Source: Candidatus Acidiferrales bacterium (GTDB lineage: Bacteria > Acidobacteriota > Terriglobia > Acidiferrales > UBA7541). From it: a stretch of 64,000 nt of DNA. Position numbers and translations under genes: made by a program. The stretch covers positions 26,768 to 90,767 of the forward strand of contig DASYYH010000028.1 in assembly GCA_035934015.1 (NCBI GenBank), read 5' to 3'. Each line of letters begins with the position of its first letter. Positions within the stretch are counted from its first letter, which is position 1. The notes below the pieces were generated by a model that saw nothing but the letters and a program-made list of their open reading frames with translations, searched no databases and had not been told where the DNA came from. This document shows positions 46,752 through 54,718 of the stretch, piece after piece.

Positions 46752-47429
46752 ATGTCCACGGTTTCCAACAACAGCAAAAAAATATCCGGCGTCAAGGCGC
46801 TCGCTTTCGATCTCGATGGCACGCTCGTCGATTCGAAGCTCGATCTCGTACTCTCGATGAATGCCACGCTCGTGCATCTGGGCCGCGAGCCTCTGGAGCA
46901 CGAACAGATCGCCGGCTACGTTGGGGGCGGAGTTCCTTTGCTCATCAAGCGCGCGCTCGGCGAAGATGCCGCCGAGAGCGAAATCAACGACGGCATCGCA
47001 TTTTTCCTCGATTACTATCGCCAGCACATTCTCGATAACACTATTCCGTATCCCGGCGTGCTCGAAGGACTCGATGCGCTCGCGGGACGCTCGCTGGCCG
47101 TGCTCACCAATAAGCCCGTGAAATTCAGCCAGGCCATTCTCGATGGCTTGAACATGAGCCAGTATTTCCGGTTCGTCTACGGCGGAAACAGCTTCGACAA
47201 GAAAAAACCCGACCCAATCGGACTAACAACGCTGCTGCGTGATTTCGGCGCCGCGCCACAGGAAATGATGATGGTCGGCGATTCGGATGTCGACGTTTAC
47301 ACTGCGCGGAACGCCGGCACGTGGGCCTGCGGCGTGACATACGGCCTCGGCAGCGCCAAGCTGCATCAGTGCCCGCCGGATTTGCTGCTCGACAGTCTCG
47401 CGGACTTGCCGGGATATATTCCGAAATGA
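46752..47429 (+). CDS. gph: HAD-family phosphoglycolate phosphatase
   Basis: A 225-residue HAD hydrolase. Motif I is FDLDGTLVDS with nucleophile Asp20 and Asp22, motif II VLTNKP, motif III KKKPDP and motif IV VGDSDVDVYTARNAG. The helical cap after residue 30 fits Gph, which removes 2-phosphoglycolate; other small phosphoester substrates cannot be excluded. A GCTACAAT sequence 40 bases upstream may be its -10 region. It overlaps the DUF3108 gene by four bases (ATGA). Confidence 0.86.
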   Translation: MSTVSNNSKKISGVKALAFDLDGTLVDSKLDLVLSMNATLVHLGREPLEHEQIAGYVGGGVPLLIKRALGEDAAESEINDGIAFFLDYYRQHILDNTIPYPGVLEGLDALAGRSLAVLTNKPVKFSQAILDGLNMSQYFRFVYGGNSFDKKKPDPIGLTTLLRDFGAAPQEMMMVGDSDVDVYTARNAGTWACGVTYGLGSAKLHQCPPDLLLDSLADLPGYIPK

Positions 47430-48289
47430 ACGACAGCACGTTTCGCATTTCCTCGCGTGACAAATCCGCGGCCCGCGTTCTCCTATTTTCTCTCTTCCTT
47501 CTCGGTTTCGGATTTTTGTTCTGCGAGCTTACAAATGCTCGCGCGCATTCGCCGGCTGATTCTCACGGCGTTCCGTTCTTTCGCATCGGCGAGCAGCTTC
47601 GCTATCGCGTGGACTGGCAGCGTTACGCCGGAGCAGCGTATGCAGAGTTGGACGTGGTGGATCGCGGGAATTTTTTCGGCGAAGATGCGTGGCACTTTCG
47701 AGCCTCCGTTCACACCGCGGAACCGGCCCGCGCGCTTTTTCCCGTTGATGACGAAGCTGATTCTTATGCGCGACTCGCCGGCCTCGCAAGTTTTCGTTTT
47801 CGCGAACATTTCGACGAGGCCGGAAAGCCCGAAGACACTTACGCCGAGCTGATTTCTTCCGGCGACGTTTCTGACGCGCGATGGACGCGCATCATCGTTC
47901 CAGAAGGCACGCACGATCCTGTTAGTGCGGTTTATTCGCTTCGTCAAATGGATTGGCGGCTTGCATCGGAAGTGCGCATTCCTGTTTACGACGGCGATGA
48001 TCTCTATGAAATGGTCGCGCGCAGCGGCGGAACTGAAGAAGTGTCCGTGGAAGCGGGCAAGTACATCGCGAAAAAAATTACGATTCGCTTGCTCGAAAGT
48101 GGCCGCGAAGTTCCGGGCGAGCATTTCACGCTGTGGCTCGCAAACGATACGGTGGAGACGCCGGTTCGCCTGGACGCGCAATTGCCGCTGGGAAATTTCC
48201 GCGTGGAATTGACTTCCGGCGAGCAAGCGCAAAATCGGGAGAACGCTGTTAGTCCTCTACGGCGTTCCAGTCTTCCGGCGGGAAACTGA
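47426..48289 (+). CDS. DUF3108-domain exported protein
   Basis: A 287-residue protein with a signal peptide or anchor near residues 16-36 (LLFSLFLLGFGFLFCEL). The DUF3108 pattern is visible in GEQLRYRVDWQRYAGAAYAELDV and DAWHFRASVHTAEPARALFPVDDEADSY. The ATG overlaps the gph stop, so the pair is coupled. Its last 41 bases overlap the convergent PilZ gene. Function of the family is unknown; periplasmic location is inferred. Confidence 0.8.
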   Translation: MNDSTFRISSRDKSAARVLLFSLFLLGFGFLFCELTNARAHSPADSHGVPFFRIGEQLRYRVDWQRYAGAAYAELDVVDRGNFFGEDAWHFRASVHTAEPARALFPVDDEADSYARLAGLASFRFREHFDEAGKPEDTYAELISSGDVSDARWTRIIVPEGTHDPVSAVYSLRQMDWRLASEVRIPVYDGDDLYEMVARSGGTEEVSVEAGKYIAKKITIRLLESGREVPGEHFTLWLANDTVETPVRLDAQLPLGNFRVELTSGEQAQNRENAVSPLRRSSLPAGN

Positions 48290-48617
48290 TCTGCCAGAAC
48301 TGCGGCGATGGTTTGGCGAACTCGATTCCCACCTGCGCTTTTCCGCCCTGCATCGCACCTACGTAGACAATCCTGCAGTCCTGCGTTTCGTTCGTGCCTT
48401 TGTGCATCATGGTGACTTTTTGATCGGCCTTGACCTCAGAGCGAAGCTGGATCAACGCGCCGTGCGCATTCACGACCAGAGACTTCGTCTCTTCCGAGAA
48501 CTCTTTTCCGTCGGAGCCTTTTCCGCGCACAATGAGGGTCACAGAGAGCATCACGCGCAGGCTGCGGCGGCGGCCTTTGTCCGGCATCAAGGAACCGGAT
48601 TCTGATACATTCGGCAT
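48249..48617 (-). CDS. PilZ-domain protein
   Basis: A 122-residue single-domain PilZ-like protein. The arginine motif is RRRSLR. The second motif reads VNAHGALIQL instead of [DN]xSxxG. The C-terminus VGIEFAKPSPQFW matches that of the protein at 23350. Start: ATG 48617; an internal ATG ten codons later is an alternative. The C-terminal codons overlap the convergent DUF3108 gene. c-di-GMP binding is uncertain. Confidence 0.75.
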   Translation of the reverse strand: MPNVSESGSLMPDKGRRRSLRVMLSVTLIVRGKGSDGKEFSEETKSLVVNAHGALIQLRSEVKADQKVTMMHKGTNETQDCRIVYVGAMQGGKAQVGIEFAKPSPQFWQISFPPEDWNAVED

Positions 48618-48720
48618 CCTTCTACCTTAGCTACGCTGCGGCTCGACAGCAAACGACTCAGCGATTTGCAATACGTTTCAGTTAACAGAGGAGGGAATTA
48701 ACGCAGGCAGAAAAATATCC

Positions 48721-49311
48721 TCACGCGCGAGACGCAGGAAAGCACATTTCTTCGATGAGCGAACACACGATATGCCCGATGGTGATGTGCGCTTCCTGAA
48801 TGCGCTGCGCATTTCGCGAAGGCACATTGATCAGCAGATCCACTTTGGAGGCGAGATGCCCGCCCGTCTCGCCGGTCATGCCCACGAGCGAAGCGCCGCG
48901 CACCCGTCCGGCCTCGGCACCGCGAAGAATATTGGCGCTGTTTCCGCTGGTCGAAAGCGCCACGAGGACATCGCCTTGCGAAGCGAGCGATTCGATCTGG
49001 CGCGCAAAAACATTTTCAAAGCCGAGGTCGTTCGCCGCGGCGGTCAGCACGGATGCATTTGTTCCCAAAGAAATCGCCGACAGTCCGGGCCGGTCGCGAT
49101 GCAAGCGCACGACAAGCTCCGCCGCGATGTGCTGCGCGTCGGCGGCGCTGCCGCCATTTCCGAAGAAAATCATTTTGCGATTGTTCTTCAGCGCCGCGGC
49201 GGCGATCTCGGCGAAACGCGCGATGCGCGCGAGCAGTTCAGCGGAAAAACTTTCTTTCACTCTGGCGCTTTCGCGAAGCTCGTCTTGAATTCGTTTGGTC
49301 CAATCAGACAT
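48721..49311 (-). CDS. gmhA: SIS-domain phosphoheptose isomerase
   Basis: A 196-residue SIS-fold sugar isomerase. It is likely D-sedoheptulose-7-phosphate isomerase of LPS heptose synthesis. Motifs IFFGNGGSAADAQHIAAELV, STSGNSANI and EAHITIGHIVCSLIEE are those of GmhA, including metal-site His and Glu residues. GGAAG lies about nine bases before ATG 49311. It is the last gene of the TauE-DUF1634 gene string on the minus strand. DnaA-interacting DiaA is the closest alternative. Confidence 0.88.
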   Translation of the reverse strand: MSDWTKRIQDELRESARVKESFSAELLARIARFAEIAAAALKNNRKMIFFGNGGSAADAQHIAAELVVRLHRDRPGLSAISLGTNASVLTAAANDLGFENVFARQIESLASQGDVLVALSTSGNSANILRGAEAGRVRGASLVGMTGETGGHLASKVDLLINVPSRNAQRIQEAHITIGHIVCSLIEEMCFPASRA

Positions 49312-49316
49312 GTTTT

Positions 49317-49700
49317 TTATCTTCCGACAAAGCTGAAAACCAGCACGGAAAGAACGATCAGAGTCAGAAAAACATAAGTCCAGTCTCTCTCCTTCAGAAA
49401 TACAAAAACGCAAAAAGCCACGCGCGCAACGGGCGTGAGTGCCAGCAAGACAAGTCCAAACTGGATCCAATTGCGGCCATGCCAGGAAAGAATGCCGGTC
49501 AGAATCCTGTGAAATGACATCAAACTCGCGGGCTCTCTTTGAAATACACGGTAATCCGGCATGTGGAGTCCGTATTCGAATAAATAAAGGATTCCGCCGG
49601 CCAAGACGACGATGGACGAAATTATGACTCCGGTGCGGAGAAGCACCGAGATGGTGCTGTCCATACGCTCGTCGGTCCATCCATGCTTCGCTTCGGCCAT
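49317..49700 (-). CDS. DUF1634 membrane protein
   Basis: A 127-residue protein with three helices and the family motif SVLLRTGVIISSIVVLAGG. Its ATG directly follows the stop codon of the TauE-like gene (TAAATG), a pairing seen often between DUF1634 and TauE/SafE transporters. It may be an accessory of that transporter; function is unknown. Confidence 0.85.
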   Translation of the reverse strand: MAEAKHGWTDERMDSTISVLLRTGVIISSIVVLAGGILYLFEYGLHMPDYRVFQREPASLMSFHRILTGILSWHGRNWIQFGLVLLALTPVARVAFCVFVFLKERDWTYVFLTLIVLSVLVFSFVGR

Positions 49701-50537
49701 TTAGAGTTTTCCCGTCAAGCCCTTTACGAGCATTTCGATTCCCAAGACCACAATCGTGGCGCTAAACAGCACGCGGAGATAATGCGTGGCCGCGCCGGGC
49801 ATGATACGCGCTCCCATAAACGCACCGAACAAAACGCCGAGCATAACCGGCATGGCCAGCGAGGGGTCAATGTAGCCGCGGTGAAAATAGATTCCCGCGC
49901 TGGCCGCGGCCGTCACGCCGATCATGAAGTTGCTCGTGGCGGTGGAAACCTTGAACGGCGTTTCCATGGCTTGATCCATTCCCAGAACCTTGAGAGCGCC
50001 GCTGCCGATTCCGAGCAGGCCGGAAAGAATTCCCGCGACGTTGCAAACGAGAAATCCGACTGGCACGCGGCGAACCGTATAGGCCTTGAGTCCCTGTGGG
50101 GTCGGATAATCTCCGTTCAGTCGCAGCCACGCAGCAAGGCGGTCCGGTGACCGAGCGTCGCTGATATTTGGCGGCTTGCGGAGCGACAGATAAGCCGACA
50201 AAATCAACACAACCCCGAAGATGACGGCAATCGCCGAAGGAGAAACTTTAGCCACGAGATAGGCGCCATAGAGCGCGCCGAGCGTCGTGGCCACTTCGAG
50301 AAGCATGCCAATGCGCACGTTCGAATAGCCTTCCTTGACGTACGCAGCAGCCGCGCCCGAGGACGTGGCAATCACAGAGATGAGCGACGCTCCCGCAGCA
50401 TAGTGAATATTCACTTTGAAGACGAGCACGAGGAGAGGAACGATGACCACGCCGCCACCCAGGCCGGTGAGCGATCCGAGCAACCCCGCGGCCAGCGAGC
50501 AGATCAGGATCAGCAGAGTGAAGAGGAAGACGTTCAT
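49701..50537 (-). CDS. TauE/SafE-family sulfite/anion exporter-like permease
   Basis: A 278-residue integral membrane protein with about eight helices. The duplicated family motif is GLGGGVVIVPLLVL in the first half and GIGSGALKVLGMD in the second. ATG 50537 fits the family N-terminus; a 14-residue longer form is possible and neither has a strong SD. Members move sulfite, taurine-derived or organic anions; the substrate here is unknown. It is divergent from the CpsB-like gene and coupled to DUF1634. Confidence 0.9.
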   Translation of the reverse strand: MNVFLFTLLILICSLAAGLLGSLTGLGGGVVIVPLLVLVFKVNIHYAAGASLISVIATSSGAAAAYVKEGYSNVRIGMLLEVATTLGALYGAYLVAKVSPSAIAVIFGVVLILSAYLSLRKPPNISDARSPDRLAAWLRLNGDYPTPQGLKAYTVRRVPVGFLVCNVAGILSGLLGIGSGALKVLGMDQAMETPFKVSTATSNFMIGVTAAASAGIYFHRGYIDPSLAMPVMLGVLFGAFMGARIMPGAATHYLRVLFSATIVVLGIEMLVKGLTGKL

Positions 50538-50698
50538 CGAGGAATTCTCATTTGCGCGGGATTCGGGCGAGAAGGGCAAATGCCCTGTGCATTTTCATGA
50601 CGAAAAAGATTCGCACATGTGCGGCGGCGCTGCAATTCGAATCTGAAATCGCGCTTACTCTTTCCATTCTTGCGCTCGTGGGTTATCTTCGGCATTTC

Positions 50699-51481
50699 AT
50701 GATCGACATTCACTGCCATATTCTTCCGGACCTTGACGACGGCTCGGATTCGATGGAGACGTCTTTGGGAATGGCGGAGATGGCCATCGAAGACGGCGTG
50801 ACGCACGTCATCGGAACGCCGCACGCGAACAGCACATATGCGTTCGCTCCGAAGCTGATGCGCGAACGGCGCGAGGAACTGCAGGAAAAACTGGGCGAGC
50901 GACTGGCGATCGCCACAGGCTGCGATTTTCATCTGACCTTCGAAAACATCGAAGCGCTGCGCGCCGATCCACTGCGCTTTACTTTGAATCAGAAAAATTA
51001 CCTGCTCGTTGAGTTCGGCGATTTTTCGATTCCGCCGGCGATCGACAGAACGCTTCACGAATTGCAGCTTTTGGGCCTGCACCTCATCATCACGCATCCG
51101 GAGCGCAATCCGCTGATTCGTTCGCAGTGGGAATTGCTTTGGAACTGGATGCGGCAAGGATGCCTGGTGCAGGTGACGGCGCAGGCGATCACGGGAGGAT
51201 TCGGTTCGCGCGCGCAGGCCGCGGCGGGGCGATTGCTGGATGCGGGCGCGATTCATTTCATTGCCAGCGACGCACATAACCTGACGACCCGGCCGTTGCG
51301 CTTGAAAGCCGCGTTCGAAGCGGTCGCGGAAAAAAAAGGCGAGGAAATGGCGCGGGCGCTTTTTGAATCCAATCCGCGCGCGGCGCTGGAGGGGCGGCCG
51401 CTGCCCTATTTGCCGGAGCCGGCGCAGTGGAAAGAAGCTCCGCGCGAGGGCAAGCCGCGGAAGCGATTCTGGTTTTTTTAA
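50699..51481 (+). CDS. CpsB/CapC-type PHP-fold tyrosine phosphatase
   Basis: A 260-residue PHP-fold metal-dependent phosphatase as found in capsule and exopolysaccharide loci. Metal ligands are seen in DIHCHILPDLDDGS, GTPHANSTYA, LIITHPERN and FIASDAHN. The start is set at 50699, where the domain begins; no SD is seen, and an in-frame ATG at 50597 would add 34 residues. No polysaccharide export genes are adjacent, so its role in such a system is inferred from family only. Confidence 0.85.
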   Translation: MIDIHCHILPDLDDGSDSMETSLGMAEMAIEDGVTHVIGTPHANSTYAFAPKLMRERREELQEKLGERLAIATGCDFHLTFENIEALRADPLRFTLNQKNYLLVEFGDFSIPPAIDRTLHELQLLGLHLIITHPERNPLIRSQWELLWNWMRQGCLVQVTAQAITGGFGSRAQAAAGRLLDAGAIHFIASDAHNLTTRPLRLKAAFEAVAEKKGEEMARALFESNPRAALEGRPLPYLPEPAQWKEAPREGKPRKRFWFF

Positions 51482-51559
51482 CGGCGGGCACGAAAAAACT
51501 GGCCGCTGGATGCGCGGAAGCAATTCGCGGAGCGAGAAAAATCGCGCGCCCGGCGGCAT

Positions 51560-53422
51560 TCACGAAAAAAGCTCCAGAATTTCCTCGTAGCGCTTGAACG
51601 GCGGAATCAGATAGGCGCCGTTCATTTCCGAACGCGCCCAATCGAGCATGCGGCGCGCCAGGGCAAAGCCGCGGTCGCGCGCCGCCGCTCCGGCGGATTC
51701 CAATTCCTTCAGAGTGGCTTCGGGAATCACGATGCCGGGGACTTCGTTATTCAAGCGCAGGGCCTGTTTGTAGCTGGTGAGCGGCCATAATCCGACGAGC
51801 ACGGGAATCGGCGACTTGCCACCGATTTTTTTCAGGAATGCGTGCCAGTGCGCAGGATCGAAGATCGGCTGGGTCATCGCGAAATGCGCGCCGGCTTCGA
51901 CCTTCGCGTGGAAGCGATGAATTTCTTCTTCTAGATTTTCCGCGACGGGATTCACGGCAACGCCGATGGTGAAATTCGTGGCGCTGCCGAGGCTTTTTCC
52001 GGCCCAGCCCATGCCCTGATTGAGACGCGCGAGCACTTTCACAAGCCCGATGGAATCCACTTCGTACACGCCGCTGATTTCCGGATGGTCGCCGAGCGAT
52101 GGAGGATCGCCGGTGATGGCGAGCACATTACGAACGCCGCCGAGAGACCAAGCGCCGAGAAGCATCGCTTGCAGGCCGATGATATTCGCGTCGCGCGTGG
52201 TGAGATGGGGAATCGTCTCAATTCCTTGCGCCTCGAGCGCTCCGGCGAGCATCAGGGAATCCATTTCGACGCGCGCGTGCGAGCCGCTATTGATGTCGAT
52301 GACGTCAGCGTGGCCGCTCGACATCACGCGTTTCACTTGCTCAAACACGCGATCCGTCGCGGTTCCTTTGGGCGGGTCGATCTCGACAGAGACGACGAAT
52401 TTTCCTTCCTGAATTTTGCGCCAGAGGCGGCTTTCCGGCTCGCGCGTCGCAAGGCGAAGAGTTTTCTCACGCGGTTCGAGAGTCTCTTCGACGGCGCCAT
52501 TCACAGGAGCGACCTGCGCAGCACGCGACGGACGGAAATTCTTCATGGCTTCAGCCATGGCGCGAATATGTTCGGGTGTGCTGCCGCAGCAGCCGCCGAG
52601 AATACGCACGCCGAGCGAAGCGGCGTCGCGGGCAAATTGCGCGAAATATCCCGGCGAGGATTTCGGATAGACGATGCGGTCGCCGACGCGCTTGGGGAAT
52701 CCGGCATTGGGCATGGCGCTCAAGGGCAAGCCGGAATCTCTTGCAGCATTGGCCAGTTCGCGAAGAACGGGGAGCAAAAGCTGCGGGCCGATGGTGCAAT
52801 TCGCGCCGATGACCTGAACCTGCTTCGATTTCAGTTTTGCCAGAGCTTCTTCGGGGCGCGTGCCGTCGAACGTGCTGCCCTCTTCGGTGTAGGTGAGTTG
52901 CGCGACGATTGGCGAACGCGAAAAAGAACGAATGGCATCGATGGCGGCGAGAAGCTCGTCGAGCTGGCTGAATGTTTCGAGAATGAAGAGATCCGCTCCG
53001 CGTTCTTCGAGGGCGACCGCCTGCTCGCGGAAAATCTCGCCCATCTCCGCAGGGAGAAGCTGCTGCGCGTGGCGCTGGATGCCGAGAGGGCCGATCGAGC
53101 CGGCGACGAGAACTTCGTGTGGCGAGGCTTCGCGCGCTTCGCGGGCGATTTTCACGCCGCGGTGGTTCAGTTCGGCGACGCGGTCGGCGAGACCAAGCGC
53201 GGCAAGCTTGTGGCGGTTGGCGCCGAACGTGTTGGTTTCGAGAATTTGCGCGCCAGCTTCGAGATACGCCTGATGCACGCGGAAAACGGCTTCGGGTTGC
53301 GTGGAGTTGAGCTCGTCGAGGCAGCGCTGCGGGCCGAGCAATTCATAGAGCATCGAGCCCATCGCGCCATCGGCGATGAGGACCGAATCGCGGAGCCGCT
53401 CGTTGAATTCCTCGATTTTCAT
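51560..53422 (-). CDS. Bifunctional homocysteine S-methyltransferase / 5,10-methylenetetrahydrofolate reductase
   Basis: A 620-residue fusion. The N-terminal homocysteine methyltransferase domain (about 1-295) has ADGAMGSML, ETNTFGANRHKL and the zinc cysteines in GANCTIG and GGCCGSTPEH. The C-terminal MetF-like domain (about 325-600) has VSVEIDPPKG, TRDANIIGLQ, LAITGDPPS and FAMTQPIFDP. The same fusion is known as YitJ in Bacillus. It links folate one-carbon units to methionine synthesis. The sulfur theme continues with cbs nearby on the same strand. Confidence 0.94.
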   Translation of the reverse strand: MKIEEFNERLRDSVLIADGAMGSMLYELLGPQRCLDELNSTQPEAVFRVHQAYLEAGAQILETNTFGANRHKLAALGLADRVAELNHRGVKIAREAREASPHEVLVAGSIGPLGIQRHAQQLLPAEMGEIFREQAVALEERGADLFILETFSQLDELLAAIDAIRSFSRSPIVAQLTYTEEGSTFDGTRPEEALAKLKSKQVQVIGANCTIGPQLLLPVLRELANAARDSGLPLSAMPNAGFPKRVGDRIVYPKSSPGYFAQFARDAASLGVRILGGCCGSTPEHIRAMAEAMKNFRPSRAAQVAPVNGAVEETLEPREKTLRLATREPESRLWRKIQEGKFVVSVEIDPPKGTATDRVFEQVKRVMSSGHADVIDINSGSHARVEMDSLMLAGALEAQGIETIPHLTTRDANIIGLQAMLLGAWSLGGVRNVLAITGDPPSLGDHPEISGVYEVDSIGLVKVLARLNQGMGWAGKSLGSATNFTIGVAVNPVAENLEEEIHRFHAKVEAGAHFAMTQPIFDPAHWHAFLKKIGGKSPIPVLVGLWPLTSYKQALRLNNEVPGIVIPEATLKELESAGAAARDRGFALARRMLDWARSEMNGAYLIPPFKRYEEILELFS

Positions 53423-53534
53423 TTTGCAGTGAGCTCCCTACGGGTTGCGCAAGCCCGGAAAGACGAACCGGCAGTATAACATTTAGGCCGGTAATGGCAG
53501 GAATGACGTCGTCATTTTCGCTCAGAATGGCGGA

Positions 53535-54092
53535 TTATTTCGAGGATTCGAGCGCTTCAGCCATAGCAAGGAGCTTGGTGACGGTGTTCCAGTTGCGGCC
53601 GGTGATGGGGATTTTCATGGCGCGATCAATGGACGACCAGGAGAGTTCCGCCTGGCCGACGCCGTTGGGGAAATAGATGTAGAGTTCGCGCGAGGAGAAG
53701 TGAATCTCCTCGGGGCCGACGTTGATCGCGCGAAGCTTGGCGCAGGCTTCCGTGCTCGCCTCGCCTGCCATGAAACCGACGAGGAATTTGCTGGGATTGA
53801 TTTCAAGGCGCTTCGCGAAGGGATTGCGCGCGATGACGCTGCGAAGTTCGTCAGCCGTGCGGTGAACGATGCTGGGGCGAAAGCCGAATTTGCGTTCGAT
53901 GGCTTTTTCGATGCGCGCGGGAAGAGCGGTTACGTCACGCTCGCGGGTGGAGAAAACAACGTTGCCGCTATTGATGTAGGTTTGGCAGCCGGTGAATTTC
54001 AGGGATTCATAGAGCGCGCGCAACTGATCCATTTTGATTTGATTGCGGCCGACGACGTTGACGCCACGGAGCAGGGAGATGATGACAGGCAT
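53535..54092 (-). CDS. DUF1697-family protein
   Basis: A 185-residue cytoplasmic protein. It shows the family hallmark SLLRGVNVVGRNQIKMDQLR, TYINSGNVVF and the C-terminal GRNWNTVTKLLAMAE. Function unknown. Its ATG lies seven bases after a 27-bp duplicate of the cbs 3' end (54100-54126), which suggests it once followed cbs directly. Confidence 0.9.
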   Translation of the reverse strand: MPVIISLLRGVNVVGRNQIKMDQLRALYESLKFTGCQTYINSGNVVFSTRERDVTALPARIEKAIERKFGFRPSIVHRTADELRSVIARNPFAKRLEINPSKFLVGFMAGEASTEACAKLRAINVGPEEIHFSSRELYIYFPNGVGQAELSWSSIDRAMKIPITGRNWNTVTKLLAMAEALESSK

Positions 54093-54099
54093 GAGTGCC

Positions 54100-54126
54100 T
54101 CAGCGCTTTTGTTCCATGAGACCGGC
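54100..54126 (-). repeat. Relict duplicate of the cbs 3' end
   Basis: On the minus strand this reads Ala-Gly-Leu-Met-Glu-Gln-Lys-Arg-stop, the same eight residues and stop as the real end of cbs at 54718-54744. The two 27-base copies differ at five positions, all silent third bases. Upstream of this block the similarity stops. It marks one edge of a 618-base insertion. Confidence 0.8.
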
Positions 54127-54154
54127 GTTCTCTAGGGCCTGACCGCAGGCATAG

Positions 54155-54718
54155 CTAAGATGAAGGTGGCTCTCCGCCCACTAGATACAAGGCGTCTTCG
54201 TAGTCTGCGCCAAAGTTTACGTGTGTAATTTCACTCAGTCGATACTTCGTCGTTCCGGATTCCCATCTTGCTCCCGGACTGATTTCTCGCAGCGTGACGT
54301 AACCGTGTTTCATGTCGCTTACGCGGCCGATCCAACAAACATCGGGGTCAACTTGCTCGCGATGGATCGTCACCAATGGATAGACCAGACTGGCCGACAA
54401 GATCAACTTGTCGATGCTCGCAAGGTTTACATGTGGCTTCTTAGGCTTCCGTTCGCCCCGTTTCTTCAGTGCGGCCTCTACGAATGCGGCGTACGGATCT
54501 CGCTTCAAGTCTTTTACATCGCTAGTGCGAAAGCACTCAAATCCATCAAACCAGCATCGGTCGCTTACAGGTGCAAGAAGAAAAAAGCGAGGACCGACAT
54601 CAAGGACATAACCGCAGATAGGCGATTTCTCGAATCGTCGGTGGAATCGAACAAACTGCCTGCGGCGCATCGCTTGCAATAGTCGAGACCTAATCTTTTT
54701 GGATGCCATTGTTACCAT
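54155..54718 (-). CDS. Conserved protein of unknown function on an inserted segment
   Basis: A 187-residue protein not assigned to a named family. It looks like a beta-rich, Sm-like folded protein: GYVLDVGPRFFLLAPVSDRCWFDGFECFRTSDV, then VTIHREQVDPDVCWIGRV and YRLSEITHVNFGADYEDALYLVG. I recall similar proteins in many unrelated bacteria. Its ATG overlaps the cbs stop by one base (TGATG); an ATG three codons later is possible. Base composition appears AT-richer than the flanks. It is the only gene between the two copies of the cbs 3' end. Confidence 0.75.
   Translation of the reverse strand: MVTMASKKIRSRLLQAMRRRQFVRFHRRFEKSPICGYVLDVGPRFFLLAPVSDRCWFDGFECFRTSDVKDLKRDPYAAFVEAALKKRGERKPKKPHVNLASIDKLILSASLVYPLVTIHREQVDPDVCWIGRVSDMKHGYVTLREISPGARWESGTTKYRLSEITHVNFGADYEDALYLVGGEPPSS

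Noticed and set aside
52085..53479. 464-codon plus-strand frame opposite the methyltransferase/MTHFR gene
   Set aside because: Antisense shadow; the fusion enzyme on the other strand accounts for the sequence.
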